Source: Pseudomonas sp. C1C7
Lineage (GTDB): Bacteria > Pseudomonadota > Gammaproteobacteria > Pseudomonadales > Pseudomonadaceae
Length of the DNA stretch: 48,787 nucleotides
Assembly: GCF_013359595.1 (NCBI RefSeq)
Contig: NZ_JABFMP010000041.1
Coordinates: 1-48,787, forward strand
Direction: 5' to 3'
Every line of letters begins with the position of its first letter. Position 1 is the stretch's first letter. The translations under genes and the position numbers were made by a program. This document shows positions 16,775-24,419 of this stretch, piece by piece. The notes under the pieces are model-generated. The model made no database searches. It saw only the letters and a list, made by a program, of their open reading frames with translations, and was not told where the DNA came from.

Positions 16775-16835
16775 TTCTTATCTATTAAAAAGAATAAATA
16801 TCGCTTTATTTAGACCATATAGAAATATTAAACAT
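16775..16835 (-). promoter_or_regulatory. AT-rich promoter segment of lsfA
   Basis: In an otherwise GC-rich region this stretch reads, on the minus strand, TTATTCTTTTTAATAGATAAG preceded by further A/T runs. The word TTATTCTTTTTA recurs exactly upstream of the first OprD gene (18690-18705), and similar TTATTC or ATTCC words occur before ssuE and tauA. It is a candidate site for a shared sulfur regulator such as CysB. Confidence 0.35.
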
Positions 16836-16959
16836 CTGTTCACTGGACCTGATCAGCCATCGGGCCGAACATCGCTCACAAGGTTCGAGAAGGCCTTGAG
16901 TTGCTGCAAAAAGGGGCGTTTCGGGGCGGGATTACGGGGGTGACTCCGTCTTGAAACGC

Positions 16960-16999
16960 AAAAGCCCCGCCCGGCGTGATGCCGGGCGGGGCTTTTTTT
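16960..16999. terminator. Strong, nearly symmetrical terminator after the first OprD gene
   Basis: AAAAGCCCCGCCCGG and CCGGGCGGGGCTTTTTTT form a 15-base stem with a small loop (GTGAT region). It lies 20 bases beyond the OprD stop and would work in both directions. Confidence 0.9.
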
Positions 17000-17019
17000 C
17001 GTCGGTTACCCGCGCGTGC

Positions 17020-18360
17020 TTACAGCAGCGGAATCGAGTAGCTGACGATCAGGCGGTTTTCGTCCTGGGAACGGGTGTTCGGCAGGTCGGTGCGCCACAT
17101 GGCGTTTTTCCACATGAAGCCCAGGTTCTTCAGGGCGCCGGACTGGACGACGTAACCCACGGTCAGGTCGCGCTCCCACTCGGAAGCGCCATTGGCCGCC
17201 TGGCGACCGGCAGCGTTGACGGTATCGATGTCGTCGCCCTTGAGGTAAACCAGACCCGCCGTCAGGCCAGGTACGCCAACCTTGGCGAAGTCGAACGAGT
17301 AGCGAGCCTGCCAGGTGCGCTCGCCGGCACGGGCGAACTTCTGGATCTGCATGTCGGTGATGATGTAGGCCGACGAGCCGTCGCCCTGATTCAGCCAAGG
17401 GAAGTCGCTGCTGCCGTTGCTGACCTGGTAACCGCCACCGAAGGTGTGACCTTCGACGGTGTAGAGGAACAGGCCGCTGTACAGGTTGTTGTCGACTTTG
17501 CCCTTGCCGTTCGGCGCGTTGTAGTTACCGGTGGTGAAGTACGCAGGATCGTGACCGTTTGCGCCGTCGTCGGAGCTGTTGAAGTAACGCAGGTCGGACT
17601 TCAACACGCCCGGGCCGATTGCCCAGTTGTGAGTCAGGCCCAGGAAGTGTTGCTTGTAGAACTCTTCCAGGTTGCCGTAGTAGTACTGCGCGGTCAGGTC
17701 CTTGGTGATTTTGTAGTCACCACCGGCATAGATGAACTTGTTGCTGTCACGGCCCGCTGCGGTACGGCTGTTGGAGCCGGAGATCGACAGCTGCTGGTTG
17801 TTGCTCGAGTTACGGCCCTTGGCCTGCTCGATCTGGCCACCGACCAGGGTCAGGTCCTTGATGTCACCGGAGGTGATCTGGCCACCTTGCCAGGTTTGCG
17901 GCAGCAGACGACCGTCGTTGGTCACGATCACCGGCAGTTTTGGCTGCAGGGTGCCCAGCTTCAGCTCGGTCTGCGAGACCTTGGCCTTGGCGGTCAGGCC
18001 CAGGCTGGAGAAGTTGTCTACCGCTTCGCCGTTGGACTTGCTCGGGAAAACGGTACCGCCGTAGGAGTTGTTCACCGCACCGTTAGTACCGCCACCCGAA
18101 TCCAGCTTCACGCCCAGCAGGCCGATCGCGTCGATACCGAAGCCGACGGTGCCCTGGGTGTAACCGGAAGTGAAACGCAGGTCGAAGCCTTGGCCCCACT
18201 CTTCGTTCTTGTTCGGGCCAGTGCCGTCACGGTAGTCGGTGTTGATGTAGAAGTTACGCAGACCCAAAGTGGCCTTGCTGTCTTCGATGAAACCGGCGGC
18301 GCTTGCCTGCTGCGCCAAAACCCCTACGGCCACAGCCAGGGCCAAGGTGGACTTGTTCAT
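17020..18360 (-). CDS. OprD-family outer-membrane porin (copy 1)
   Basis: Substrate-specific porin of 446 residues. The signal peptide is about 22 residues (MNKSTLALAVAVGVLAQQAS then AAGFIEDSKA), followed by a beta-barrel pattern of alternating residues and a C-terminal strand ending in SIPLL. OprD members take up small acids, amino acids or aromatics. The start was set at MNKSTLAL with AGGAG upstream rather than the longer frame to 18516. It sits in a sulfur-scavenging region with a homologous gene upstream, so a sulfonate or sulfate-ester substrate is possible but not shown. Confidence 0.88.
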   Translation of the reverse strand: MNKSTLALAVAVGVLAQQASAAGFIEDSKATLGLRNFYINTDYRDGTGPNKNEEWGQGFDLRFTSGYTQGTVGFGIDAIGLLGVKLDSGGGTNGAVNNSYGGTVFPSKSNGEAVDNFSSLGLTAKAKVSQTELKLGTLQPKLPVIVTNDGRLLPQTWQGGQITSGDIKDLTLVGGQIEQAKGRNSSNNQQLSISGSNSRTAAGRDSNKFIYAGGDYKITKDLTAQYYYGNLEEFYKQHFLGLTHNWAIGPGVLKSDLRYFNSSDDGANGHDPAYFTTGNYNAPNGKGKVDNNLYSGLFLYTVEGHTFGGGYQVSNGSSDFPWLNQGDGSSAYIITDMQIQKFARAGERTWQARYSFDFAKVGVPGLTAGLVYLKGDDIDTVNAAGRQAANGASEWERDLTVGYVVQSGALKNLGFMWKNAMWRTDLPNTRSQDENRLIVSYSIPLL

Positions 18361-18753
18361 TGTTTCGCTCCTGTTATTTCTAATTTTTAGGTCCGGGGTC
18401 GATTGCCCTGGATCCTTGATTCGTATGACTGGCACCACGAACCCGCAGTGAATAGCTGCCCCTGAAAATCGGGGGGCGCAGCATACCTGTTCATAAAACC
18501 GAAATGAATCGCCCAAACCCTATTTATATCGGAATGGAATATATCTAGTCATACGATGTCCGACCAGGAAAGATATCGGCATGCAAACCGATTCCTGTAG
18601 TCGTGGTGATCGGGAGGGTGCAACAAGTAAGTGAACCGGGGTGTTGCGGGGCCTGTTGGTCAGGTGGGGGCTACTGTAGACGTTTGGATAAAAATCTAAA
18701 AAGAATAAAAAATCATCGATAGTTAGTTTTATGGAATAAAAAAGTTGACCCAA
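18361..18753 (-). promoter_or_regulatory. Long leader/promoter region of OprD copy 1
   Basis: About 390 bases without a gene. Near the start codon it matches the leader of OprD copy 2 (AGGAGCGAAACAATGAACAA, minus strand). Further out are AT-rich words ATTCCATTCCGATATAAATA (18515-18545) and TTATTCTTTTTA with TTATTCCATAAAAC (18690-18735). These probably include the promoter and one or more activator sites. No convincing small open frame is seen. Confidence 0.4.
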
Positions 18754-18786
18754 AAGAAAGCCCCGTACTAGGACGGGGCTCTTTTT
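18754..18786 (-). terminator. Intrinsic terminator of OprD copy 2
   Basis: Minus-strand stem AGCCCCGT/ACGGGGCT with a 6-base loop and a following TTCTTTT tract, 12-40 bases after the stop. Confidence 0.88.
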
Positions 18787-18797
18787 ACACCAGCTGC

Positions 18798-20150
18798 TTA
18801 CATGAAGCTGTAGGTGTAGTTGAAGATCAGACGGGTCTGATCCTGGTCGGCGGTGCTGGTGTTGCCACGATACATACCGTGACGCAGCGTGGTGCCGAAG
18901 CCTTTGAGCATACCGGTCTGAATCACGTAGTCCACACGCAAGTCGGTCTCGCGCTCGTTCAGGTCATCACCCACGCCATTGGTGGCCTTGATGTCCCGAC
19001 CGTACAGGTAGGCAGCCGAAGCTTTCAGACCTGGCACGCCCAGAGAGGCGAAGTCGTAGGAGTACTGACCGTAGGTGGTGTTTTCACCGGCACGGATGAA
19101 GCTGCCCACGGTGGCGTCGGTGAAGGAGTAGAAGCTGGCGCCGCCGGCACCTTCGTTGCGACCGTTGCCATCGACAACGTTGCCCTGGTTCAGGAACACG
19201 AAGCCGCCGTCATCGTTGACACGCTGGTGACCGAGCAGGAATGCGCTGCCGCCCAGGGTATAGGTGAACGTGGCGCTCCAGGTCTTGTTGTCGACCTCGC
19301 CCGGGGTCTTGGCAAAACCGTTGTTGTTGTTGAACTGATAGCCAGCCTGGCCGTTCTTGCCGTCGGAGCTGCTGTCGAAGTAACGCAGGTCAGTCTTGAA
19401 GGACTGGTTCGGCGCGATCGGGTAAACGTGTACCAGGCCGAGGAAGTTCTGCTTGTAGTAGTCTTCCAGGTTTGCGTAGTAGTACTGCAGCAAGAGGTCT
19501 TTGGTGACCTTCCAGTCGGCACCGGCGTAACGGAACTGATTGCTGTCCTGAGTACCGCCGGCTACGGCCAGGCCAGTGCTGTTGGACGAAGCGCGACCGG
19601 TGGCGTGCTCGAGTTGACCGACGTTGAAGGTGACGTTGTCGATTTCCTTCGAGGTGATGGTGCCGCCTTCAAACGTTTGCGGCAGCACACGGCTGTCGTT
19701 CGCGATCAGGATCGGCATGTTCGGCATCAGAGCGCCGCCCACGTGGGCTTCGGTCTTGGAGAAGCGTGCCTTGACGTTACCGGCCAGACGGCTCCACGAG
19801 CTCTCTGCCGAACCGTCGGAATCGCTAGGAGTGAACGAGTTGTTGTCCGGGTGGTGACCCTTGCCGCCATCCAGGTGGATACCGACCAGCGCCTGGGCGT
19901 CGATACCGAAACCGACGACACCTTGGGTGAAGCCTGACTGGTAGTCGAACTTCAGGCCTTCAGCGGCTTCGCGCTGTCTGTTTGAAGGAGTATTGTTAGT
20001 GGTGTTGGCAGCATTTTCACGGTTATCGGCGTCGAAATAATAAGTACGCGAACTAACCGATGCCTTGCTGTCTTCGATGAAACCCGCGGCGCCTGCCTGC
20101 TGCGCCAGAACCCCAAAGGCCACGGCCAAGGCCAAGGTGGACTTGTTCAT
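18798..20150 (-). CDS. OprD-family outer-membrane porin (copy 2)
   Basis: OprD-type porin of 450 residues. Its first 30 residues (MNKSTLALAVAFGVLAQQAG and AAGFIEDSKA) are almost those of the neighbouring copy, while the mature barrel has diverged strongly, with an Asn/Thr-rich insert at about residues 45-60. Shared barrel blocks include GVVGFGIDA, LPQTFEGG, QYYYANLEDYYKQNFLGL and the C-terminal aromatic strand (YTYSFM). It has its own promoter and terminator. Substrate is unknown; context suggests induction with sulfur-starvation genes. Confidence 0.88.
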   Translation of the reverse strand: MNKSTLALAVAFGVLAQQAGAAGFIEDSKASVSSRTYYFDADNRENAANTTNNTPSNRQREAAEGLKFDYQSGFTQGVVGFGIDAQALVGIHLDGGKGHHPDNNSFTPSDSDGSAESSWSRLAGNVKARFSKTEAHVGGALMPNMPILIANDSRVLPQTFEGGTITSKEIDNVTFNVGQLEHATGRASSNSTGLAVAGGTQDSNQFRYAGADWKVTKDLLLQYYYANLEDYYKQNFLGLVHVYPIAPNQSFKTDLRYFDSSSDGKNGQAGYQFNNNNGFAKTPGEVDNKTWSATFTYTLGGSAFLLGHQRVNDDGGFVFLNQGNVVDGNGRNEGAGGASFYSFTDATVGSFIRAGENTTYGQYSYDFASLGVPGLKASAAYLYGRDIKATNGVGDDLNERETDLRVDYVIQTGMLKGFGTTLRHGMYRGNTSTADQDQTRLIFNYTYSFM

Positions 20151-20224
20151 TGTTTCGCTCCTCTCATCTCTAATTCTTGTAGTCCTGGTTCCGGGTCAAA
20201 TGCCCTGAAATCCAAAGATGCGCG

Positions 20225-20254
20225 ATTAGCGCCGGACGGTGACTCACAAGTCAA
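20225..20254 (-). promoter_or_regulatory. Candidate sigma-70 promoter of OprD copy 2
   Basis: On the minus strand TTGACT, an 18-base spacer and GCTAAT form a fair sigma-70 match about 75 bases before the start codon. Confidence 0.45.
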
Positions 20255-20516
20255 TCGTAACTATGTGTGTCTACGACCATAGTCTAATCCCCGGTTTTTT
20301 GGTCCATGCAGGGTCATGAATTCGCCACAAACCTGAAAAGAATGGATGGCTTCTTTTCTCATACCATTTAGGTATTTAGCTCACGGTGCCTGAACCCCCT
20401 CAGAATAGAGCGGCCGGCTCATAAGCTAATTCCTAAATGTTATTTATTTTGCGTTTCTTATATCGATTAGGTTTTGAAGCAATCCTGAAACAAATCCAGT
20501 CGAAAAGGACAACGCC
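20255..20516. promoter_or_regulatory. Divergent control region between OprD copy 2 and tauA
   Basis: Part of a 366-base gap without genes. Toward tauA it becomes AT-rich: TAATTCCTAAATGTTATTTA (20427-20446) followed by GTTTCTTATATCGATTAGG. The ATTCC...GTTAT arrangement resembles what I remember of CysB half-sites and is similar to words before the other sulfur genes. The tauA ribosome site AAAGGA lies just before 20517. Confidence 0.35.
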
Positions 20517-21506
20517 ATGACCACCCGACGCGCACTATCCAGACCAATTGTGACAGTTTGTGTATCGCTGCTATTTTCTTTTACCGCGCACGCTGCCAAC
20601 CTCACGGTCGGTTACCAGACCGGCATCGATCCAAGCAAAGTCCCTCAGGCAGACGGCCTCTACGAAAAAACCATCGGTGAGAAAATCGACTGGCGTCGCT
20701 TCAACAGCGGCCCGGAAGTGGTCACGGCCATTGCCTCGGGCGATGTGCAGATCGGCAATCTCGGCTCCAGCCCGCTGGCGGCGGCTGCGTCGCGCAACCT
20801 GCCGATCGTCGCGTTCATCGTTTCGGCGCAGATCAATGCCGCCGAGGCGCTGGTGGTGCGCAACGGCAGCGGTATCGATAAACCGCAGGATCTGATCGGC
20901 AAGACCATCGCCACGCCCTTCGTTTCCACCTCTCACTACAGCCTGTTGGGCGCGCTCAAGCACTGGGGCCTGGACACCTCGAAGGTCAAAGTGGTGAACC
21001 TGCAACCGGCGGAAATCGCCGCGGCGTGGAAGCGTGGGGACATCGACGGCGCGTTCGTCTGGTCGCCGGCGCTGGGGGAAATTCGCAAGACCGGCAAGAC
21101 CTTGACCGACGCCGCCCAGGTCGGCCAGTGGGGCGCGCCGACCTTCGAGGTCTGGGTCGCGCGCAAGGATTTCGCCGAGAAGCACCCCGAAGTGGTGGCG
21201 AAATTCGCCAAGGTCACCCTCGACTCGTTTGCCGATTATGCGGCGCATAAGGACAGCTGGACGGCGGACTCCGTGCCGGTGCAAAAAATCGCCAAATTGA
21301 CCGGTGCCAATGCCGCCGACGTACCGGAATTGCTCGCGGGATCGGCGTTCCCGGATGCCAAGGCGCAACAGACCAGCGCGCTGCTCGATGGCGGCACGGC
21401 CAAGGCGATTGGCGAGACGGCGAAGTTCCTGAAGGAACAGGGGAAGGTTGAGACGGTACTGGCGGATTATTCGCCGTATGTCAGTGCGAAGTTCGTGCAG
21501 GACTGA
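20517..21506 (+). CDS. tauA: Taurine-binding periplasmic protein TauA, orphan
   Basis: Periplasmic binding protein of 329 residues with a signal peptide ending near SFTAHAAN. It carries the TauA pattern NLTVGYQTGIDPSKV, IGNLGSSPLAAAASRN and PFVSTSHYSLLGALKHWGL. It should bind taurine for an ABC importer. The usual partners tauB, tauC and tauD are not in this window: the next gene, argA, is convergent and only 50 bases away. The gene is intact, so it may hand its ligand to SsuBC or to TauBC encoded elsewhere. The ATG at 20517 has AAAGGA upstream. Confidence 0.88.
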   Translation: MTTRRALSRPIVTVCVSLLFSFTAHAANLTVGYQTGIDPSKVPQADGLYEKTIGEKIDWRRFNSGPEVVTAIASGDVQIGNLGSSPLAAAASRNLPIVAFIVSAQINAAEALVVRNGSGIDKPQDLIGKTIATPFVSTSHYSLLGALKHWGLDTSKVKVVNLQPAEIAAAWKRGDIDGAFVWSPALGEIRKTGKTLTDAAQVGQWGAPTFEVWVARKDFAEKHPEVVAKFAKVTLDSFADYAAHKDSWTADSVPVQKIAKLTGANAADVPELLAGSAFPDAKAQQTSALLDGGTAKAIGETAKFLKEQGKVETVLADYSPYVSAKFVQD

Positions 21507-21514
21507 CACGCCCC

Positions 21515-21544
21515 CCCTGTAGGAGCGAGCACGCTCCTACAGGG
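21515..21544. repeat. Minimal REP hairpin between tauA and argA
   Basis: CCCTGTAGGAGCG and CGCTCCTACAGGG form a perfect 13-base stem around AGCA. It looks like a REP pair collapsed to one hairpin and lies between convergent genes, where it may act as a transcript end for both. Confidence 0.75.
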
Positions 21545-21556
21545 TTTGGGTGGTGT

Positions 21557-22855
21557 TCACAGGGCCTTTTCGAAGATCTTCGAATTACGCTGATAGTTGT
21601 ACAGCGACGCCCGCGCCGATGGCAGGCGCTCGACGCTGCTTGGCGCAAAGCCGCGCTCGCGGAACCAGTGGGCCGTGCGGGTGGTGAGGACGAACAGGGT
21701 TTTCAACCCCTGGGCCCGGGCGCGATCTTCAATGCGCTCCAGCAACTCGTCGCCACGACCGCCATGCCGGTACTCCGGATTCACCGCCAGGCAAGCCAGC
21801 TCGCCGGCGTCCGAATCGGCAATCTGATACAGCGCCGCACAGGCGATGATCATGCCTTCACGCTCGACCACGCTGAACTGCTCGATCTCGCGCTCCAGCA
21901 CTTCGCGGGAACGACGCACCAGAATCCCCTGCTCTTCCAGCGGGCTGATCAGGTCCAGTAATCCACCCACGTCTTCGATTGCCGCTTCGCGCACCACTTC
22001 GAACTGCTCCTGGGCCACCAGGGTGCCGCCACCGTCGCGGGTGAAGAGTTCGGTCAGCAGCGCGCCGTCTTCGGCGTAACTGACGATATGGCTGCGCGCC
22101 ACGCCGCCACGGCAGGCTTCGGCCGCCGCATCCAGCAGTTCCGCCTGATAGTTGCTTCCCAGGCGCTGCAGATGCGCCGGCACCTGCTGTGGACGCAGTT
22201 CGCGCACCAGACGCCCGTGCTCATCGATCAGGCCTTCTTCGGCACCGAACAGCAGCAGCTTGTCCGCGCCCAGGTCGATGGCGGCGCGGGTGGCGACGTC
22301 TTCGCAGGCGAGGTTGAAGATTTCACCGGTCGGCGAGTAACCCAGGGGCGAGAGCAGCACGATGGAGCGCTCGTCGAGCAGGCGATTGATGCCCTTGCGG
22401 TCGACCCGGCGCACTTCGCCGGTGTGGTGATAGTCGACGCCTTCGAGCACGCCGATCGGCCGCGCCGTCACCAGGTTGCCGCTGGCCACCCGCAGGCGCG
22501 AGCCCTGCATCGGCGAGGACGCCATGTCCATGGACAGGCGCGCTTCGATGGCGATGCGCAGCTGACCAACGGCGTCGATCACGCATTCCAGGGTCGCGGC
22601 ATCGGTGATGCGCATGCCATGGTGGTAATGCGGCGTCAGGCCGCGAGCCTCCAGGCGAGCTTCGATTTGCGGACGGGAACCGTGAACCAGCACCAGACGC
22701 ACGCCCAGGCTGTGCAACAGCACCAGGTCGTGGACGATATTGCCGAAGTTGGAGTGCTCAACGCCGTCGCCGGGCAGCATGACGACAAAGGTGCAATCGC
22801 GGTGGGCGTTGATGTAAGGGGAAGCGTGACGAAGCCAATTGACGTATTCGGGCAT
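21557..22855 (-). CDS. argA: N-acetylglutamate synthase ArgA
   Basis: First enzyme of arginine synthesis, making N-acetylglutamate from glutamate and acetyl-CoA. The 432-residue protein has an N-terminal amino-acid-kinase-like domain (about 1-285; FVVMLPGDGVEH, LVLVHGSRPQIE) that binds arginine as feedback inhibitor in this family. A C-terminal GNAT domain (about 290-432; ACLAVNPEYRHGGRGDELLERIE) follows. Length equals other Pseudomonas ArgA proteins. The start MPEYVNWLRH suits the family. It lies near argE on the same strand, separated by a REP pair. Confidence 0.94.
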   Translation of the reverse strand: MPEYVNWLRHASPYINAHRDCTFVVMLPGDGVEHSNFGNIVHDLVLLHSLGVRLVLVHGSRPQIEARLEARGLTPHYHHGMRITDAATLECVIDAVGQLRIAIEARLSMDMASSPMQGSRLRVASGNLVTARPIGVLEGVDYHHTGEVRRVDRKGINRLLDERSIVLLSPLGYSPTGEIFNLACEDVATRAAIDLGADKLLLFGAEEGLIDEHGRLVRELRPQQVPAHLQRLGSNYQAELLDAAAEACRGGVARSHIVSYAEDGALLTELFTRDGGGTLVAQEQFEVVREAAIEDVGGLLDLISPLEEQGILVRRSREVLEREIEQFSVVEREGMIIACAALYQIADSDAGELACLAVNPEYRHGGRGDELLERIEDRARAQGLKTLFVLTTRTAHWFRERGFAPSSVERLPSARASLYNYQRNSKIFEKAL

Positions 22856-23009
22856 GAACCTGGGCCTGTAATAAATAGCAGCCGAAAAAAAGGGCGAACA
22901 GAAAACGCACAGCGGGCTGATGGTTATCGTCGGAACAGGCTTGGCGACACGCGCGCTCTCCTCATGAATACGGGTTGGGACACTGGCAATTTAACAACGC
23001 TCCCTTATC

Positions 23010-23096
23010 TGTAGGGGCTGCCGAAGGCTGCGATCTTTTGATCTTCGCTTTTAAAGGCAAGATCAAAAGATCGCAGCCTTCGGCAGCTCCTACAAG
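23010..23096. repeat. REPIN of a second family between argA and argE
   Basis: Inverted arms built on GGCTGCCGAAGGCTGCGATC and its complement, each reaching an AGATC core, flank a short spacer. The same unit recurs at 25795, 32146, 35579 and 48706. Confidence 0.85.
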
Positions 23097-23104
23097 GGTT
23101 GCGT

Positions 23105-24262
23105 TCAGCCGCTGATGGCTGGCTTCAGGCAGTAATGTTCAATCAACTGCCGTAATAGATGCACCGTAGGCTGCAAACGTGACATTTCAAGGAATTCTCC
23201 CGGCTGGTGGGCGCAGGCGATGTCGCCGGGGCCGAGCACCACGGTCTCGCAGCCAAGTCGCTGAAGATAAGGTGCTTCGGTGCCGAATGCCACCGCTTCG
23301 GCACTGTGGCCGGTGAGCTTTTCGGCGATTCGCACCAGTTCCGCGCCTTCGGCCTGCTCGAATGACGGCACGTCGGGGAACAGCGGCGCGTAGTCGATCT
23401 TCACCTGATGCCGCTCGGCCACCGGCTTGAGCCGCTGCAGGATCTCGGCGCGCAAGGCCTTGGGGTCCATGCCCGGCAGCGGTCGCAGGTCGAACTCCAG
23501 CGAACACTGACCACAGATACGGTTGGGGTTGTCGCCGCCGTGGATGCAGCCGAAATTCAGGGTCGGGGTCGGTACGCCGAACTGCGGATTGCGGAATTCG
23601 CGCTGCCACAACAGACGCAAGCCGCGCAGCTCGCCGATGGCATCGTGCATGGCTTCCAGGGCGCTGTGGCCCAGGCGCGGGTCCGAGGAGTGGCCGCTCT
23701 GACCGAGAATATCGATGCGCTCCATCATGATGCCCTTGTGCATGCGGATCGGCCGCAGCCCCGTCGGCTCGCCGATCACCGCCGCCCTGCCCAATGGCCG
23801 CCCGGCTTGCGCCAGTGCCCGGGCACCAGACATCGAGCTTTCTTCATCGCAGGTGGCGAGGATCATCAGCGGCTGCTTGAACGGCTGATCGAGCAAAGGC
23901 TTGAGCGCTTCGATGGCCAGGGCGAAAAAGCCCTTCATGTCGCAACTGCCCAGGCCCACCCAGCGGCCGTCGACTTCGGTGAGTTTCAGCGGATCGGTAT
24001 TCCACAGGGCGCCGTCGAACGGCACGGTATCGCTGTGCCCGGCCAGCACCAGCCCGCCGGGGCCGGAGCCGAACGTGGCGAGCAGATTGAATTTGCCCGG
24101 GCTGACCTGCTGGATATCGCAGGCAAAACCCAGATCGCCCAGCCACGTGGCCAACAGGTCGATCACCGCACGATTGGATTGATCGAGCCTTGGCTGGGTA
24201 CAACTGACGGACGGTGCAGCGATCAGCGCAGCGAACTGATCTTTCATGGACGGCAAAGGCAT
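23105..24262 (-). CDS. argE: Acetylornithine deacetylase ArgE
   Basis: M20-family metallohydrolase of 385 residues that removes the acetyl group from N-acetylornithine. Metal and catalytic residues are visible: His76 and Asp78 in LAGHSDTVPFD, Asp107 in GSCDMKG and the acidic pair Glu140/Glu141 in TCDEES, with GEPTGLRPI after. I chose the ATG at 24262 because GGAG lies 6 bases upstream; the frame reaching 24274 would start with TTG inside that site. It is divergent from the CYTH gene. Many pseudomonads also carry the ArgJ route, so its weight in arginine synthesis is uncertain. Confidence 0.9.
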   Translation of the reverse strand: MPLPSMKDQFAALIAAPSVSCTQPRLDQSNRAVIDLLATWLGDLGFACDIQQVSPGKFNLLATFGSGPGGLVLAGHSDTVPFDGALWNTDPLKLTEVDGRWVGLGSCDMKGFFALAIEALKPLLDQPFKQPLMILATCDEESSMSGARALAQAGRPLGRAAVIGEPTGLRPIRMHKGIMMERIDILGQSGHSSDPRLGHSALEAMHDAIGELRGLRLLWQREFRNPQFGVPTPTLNFGCIHGGDNPNRICGQCSLEFDLRPLPGMDPKALRAEILQRLKPVAERHQVKIDYAPLFPDVPSFEQAEGAELVRIAEKLTGHSAEAVAFGTEAPYLQRLGCETVVLGPGDIACAHQPGEFLEMSRLQPTVHLLRQLIEHYCLKPAISG

Positions 24263-24419
24263 CGCAGACTCCAACCCCCGAATTGAAGTCCATCATAGAG
24301 CGATCCGGTGACAGGAATAAACCGTTGCACGGCGCAGTCCGGACCAGTGCTGTACACTGCACGACCTTGGCAGCCATACATTCCCCCCGGCTGCGCTCCC
24401 GATCCTGGATTTTCCGGCC

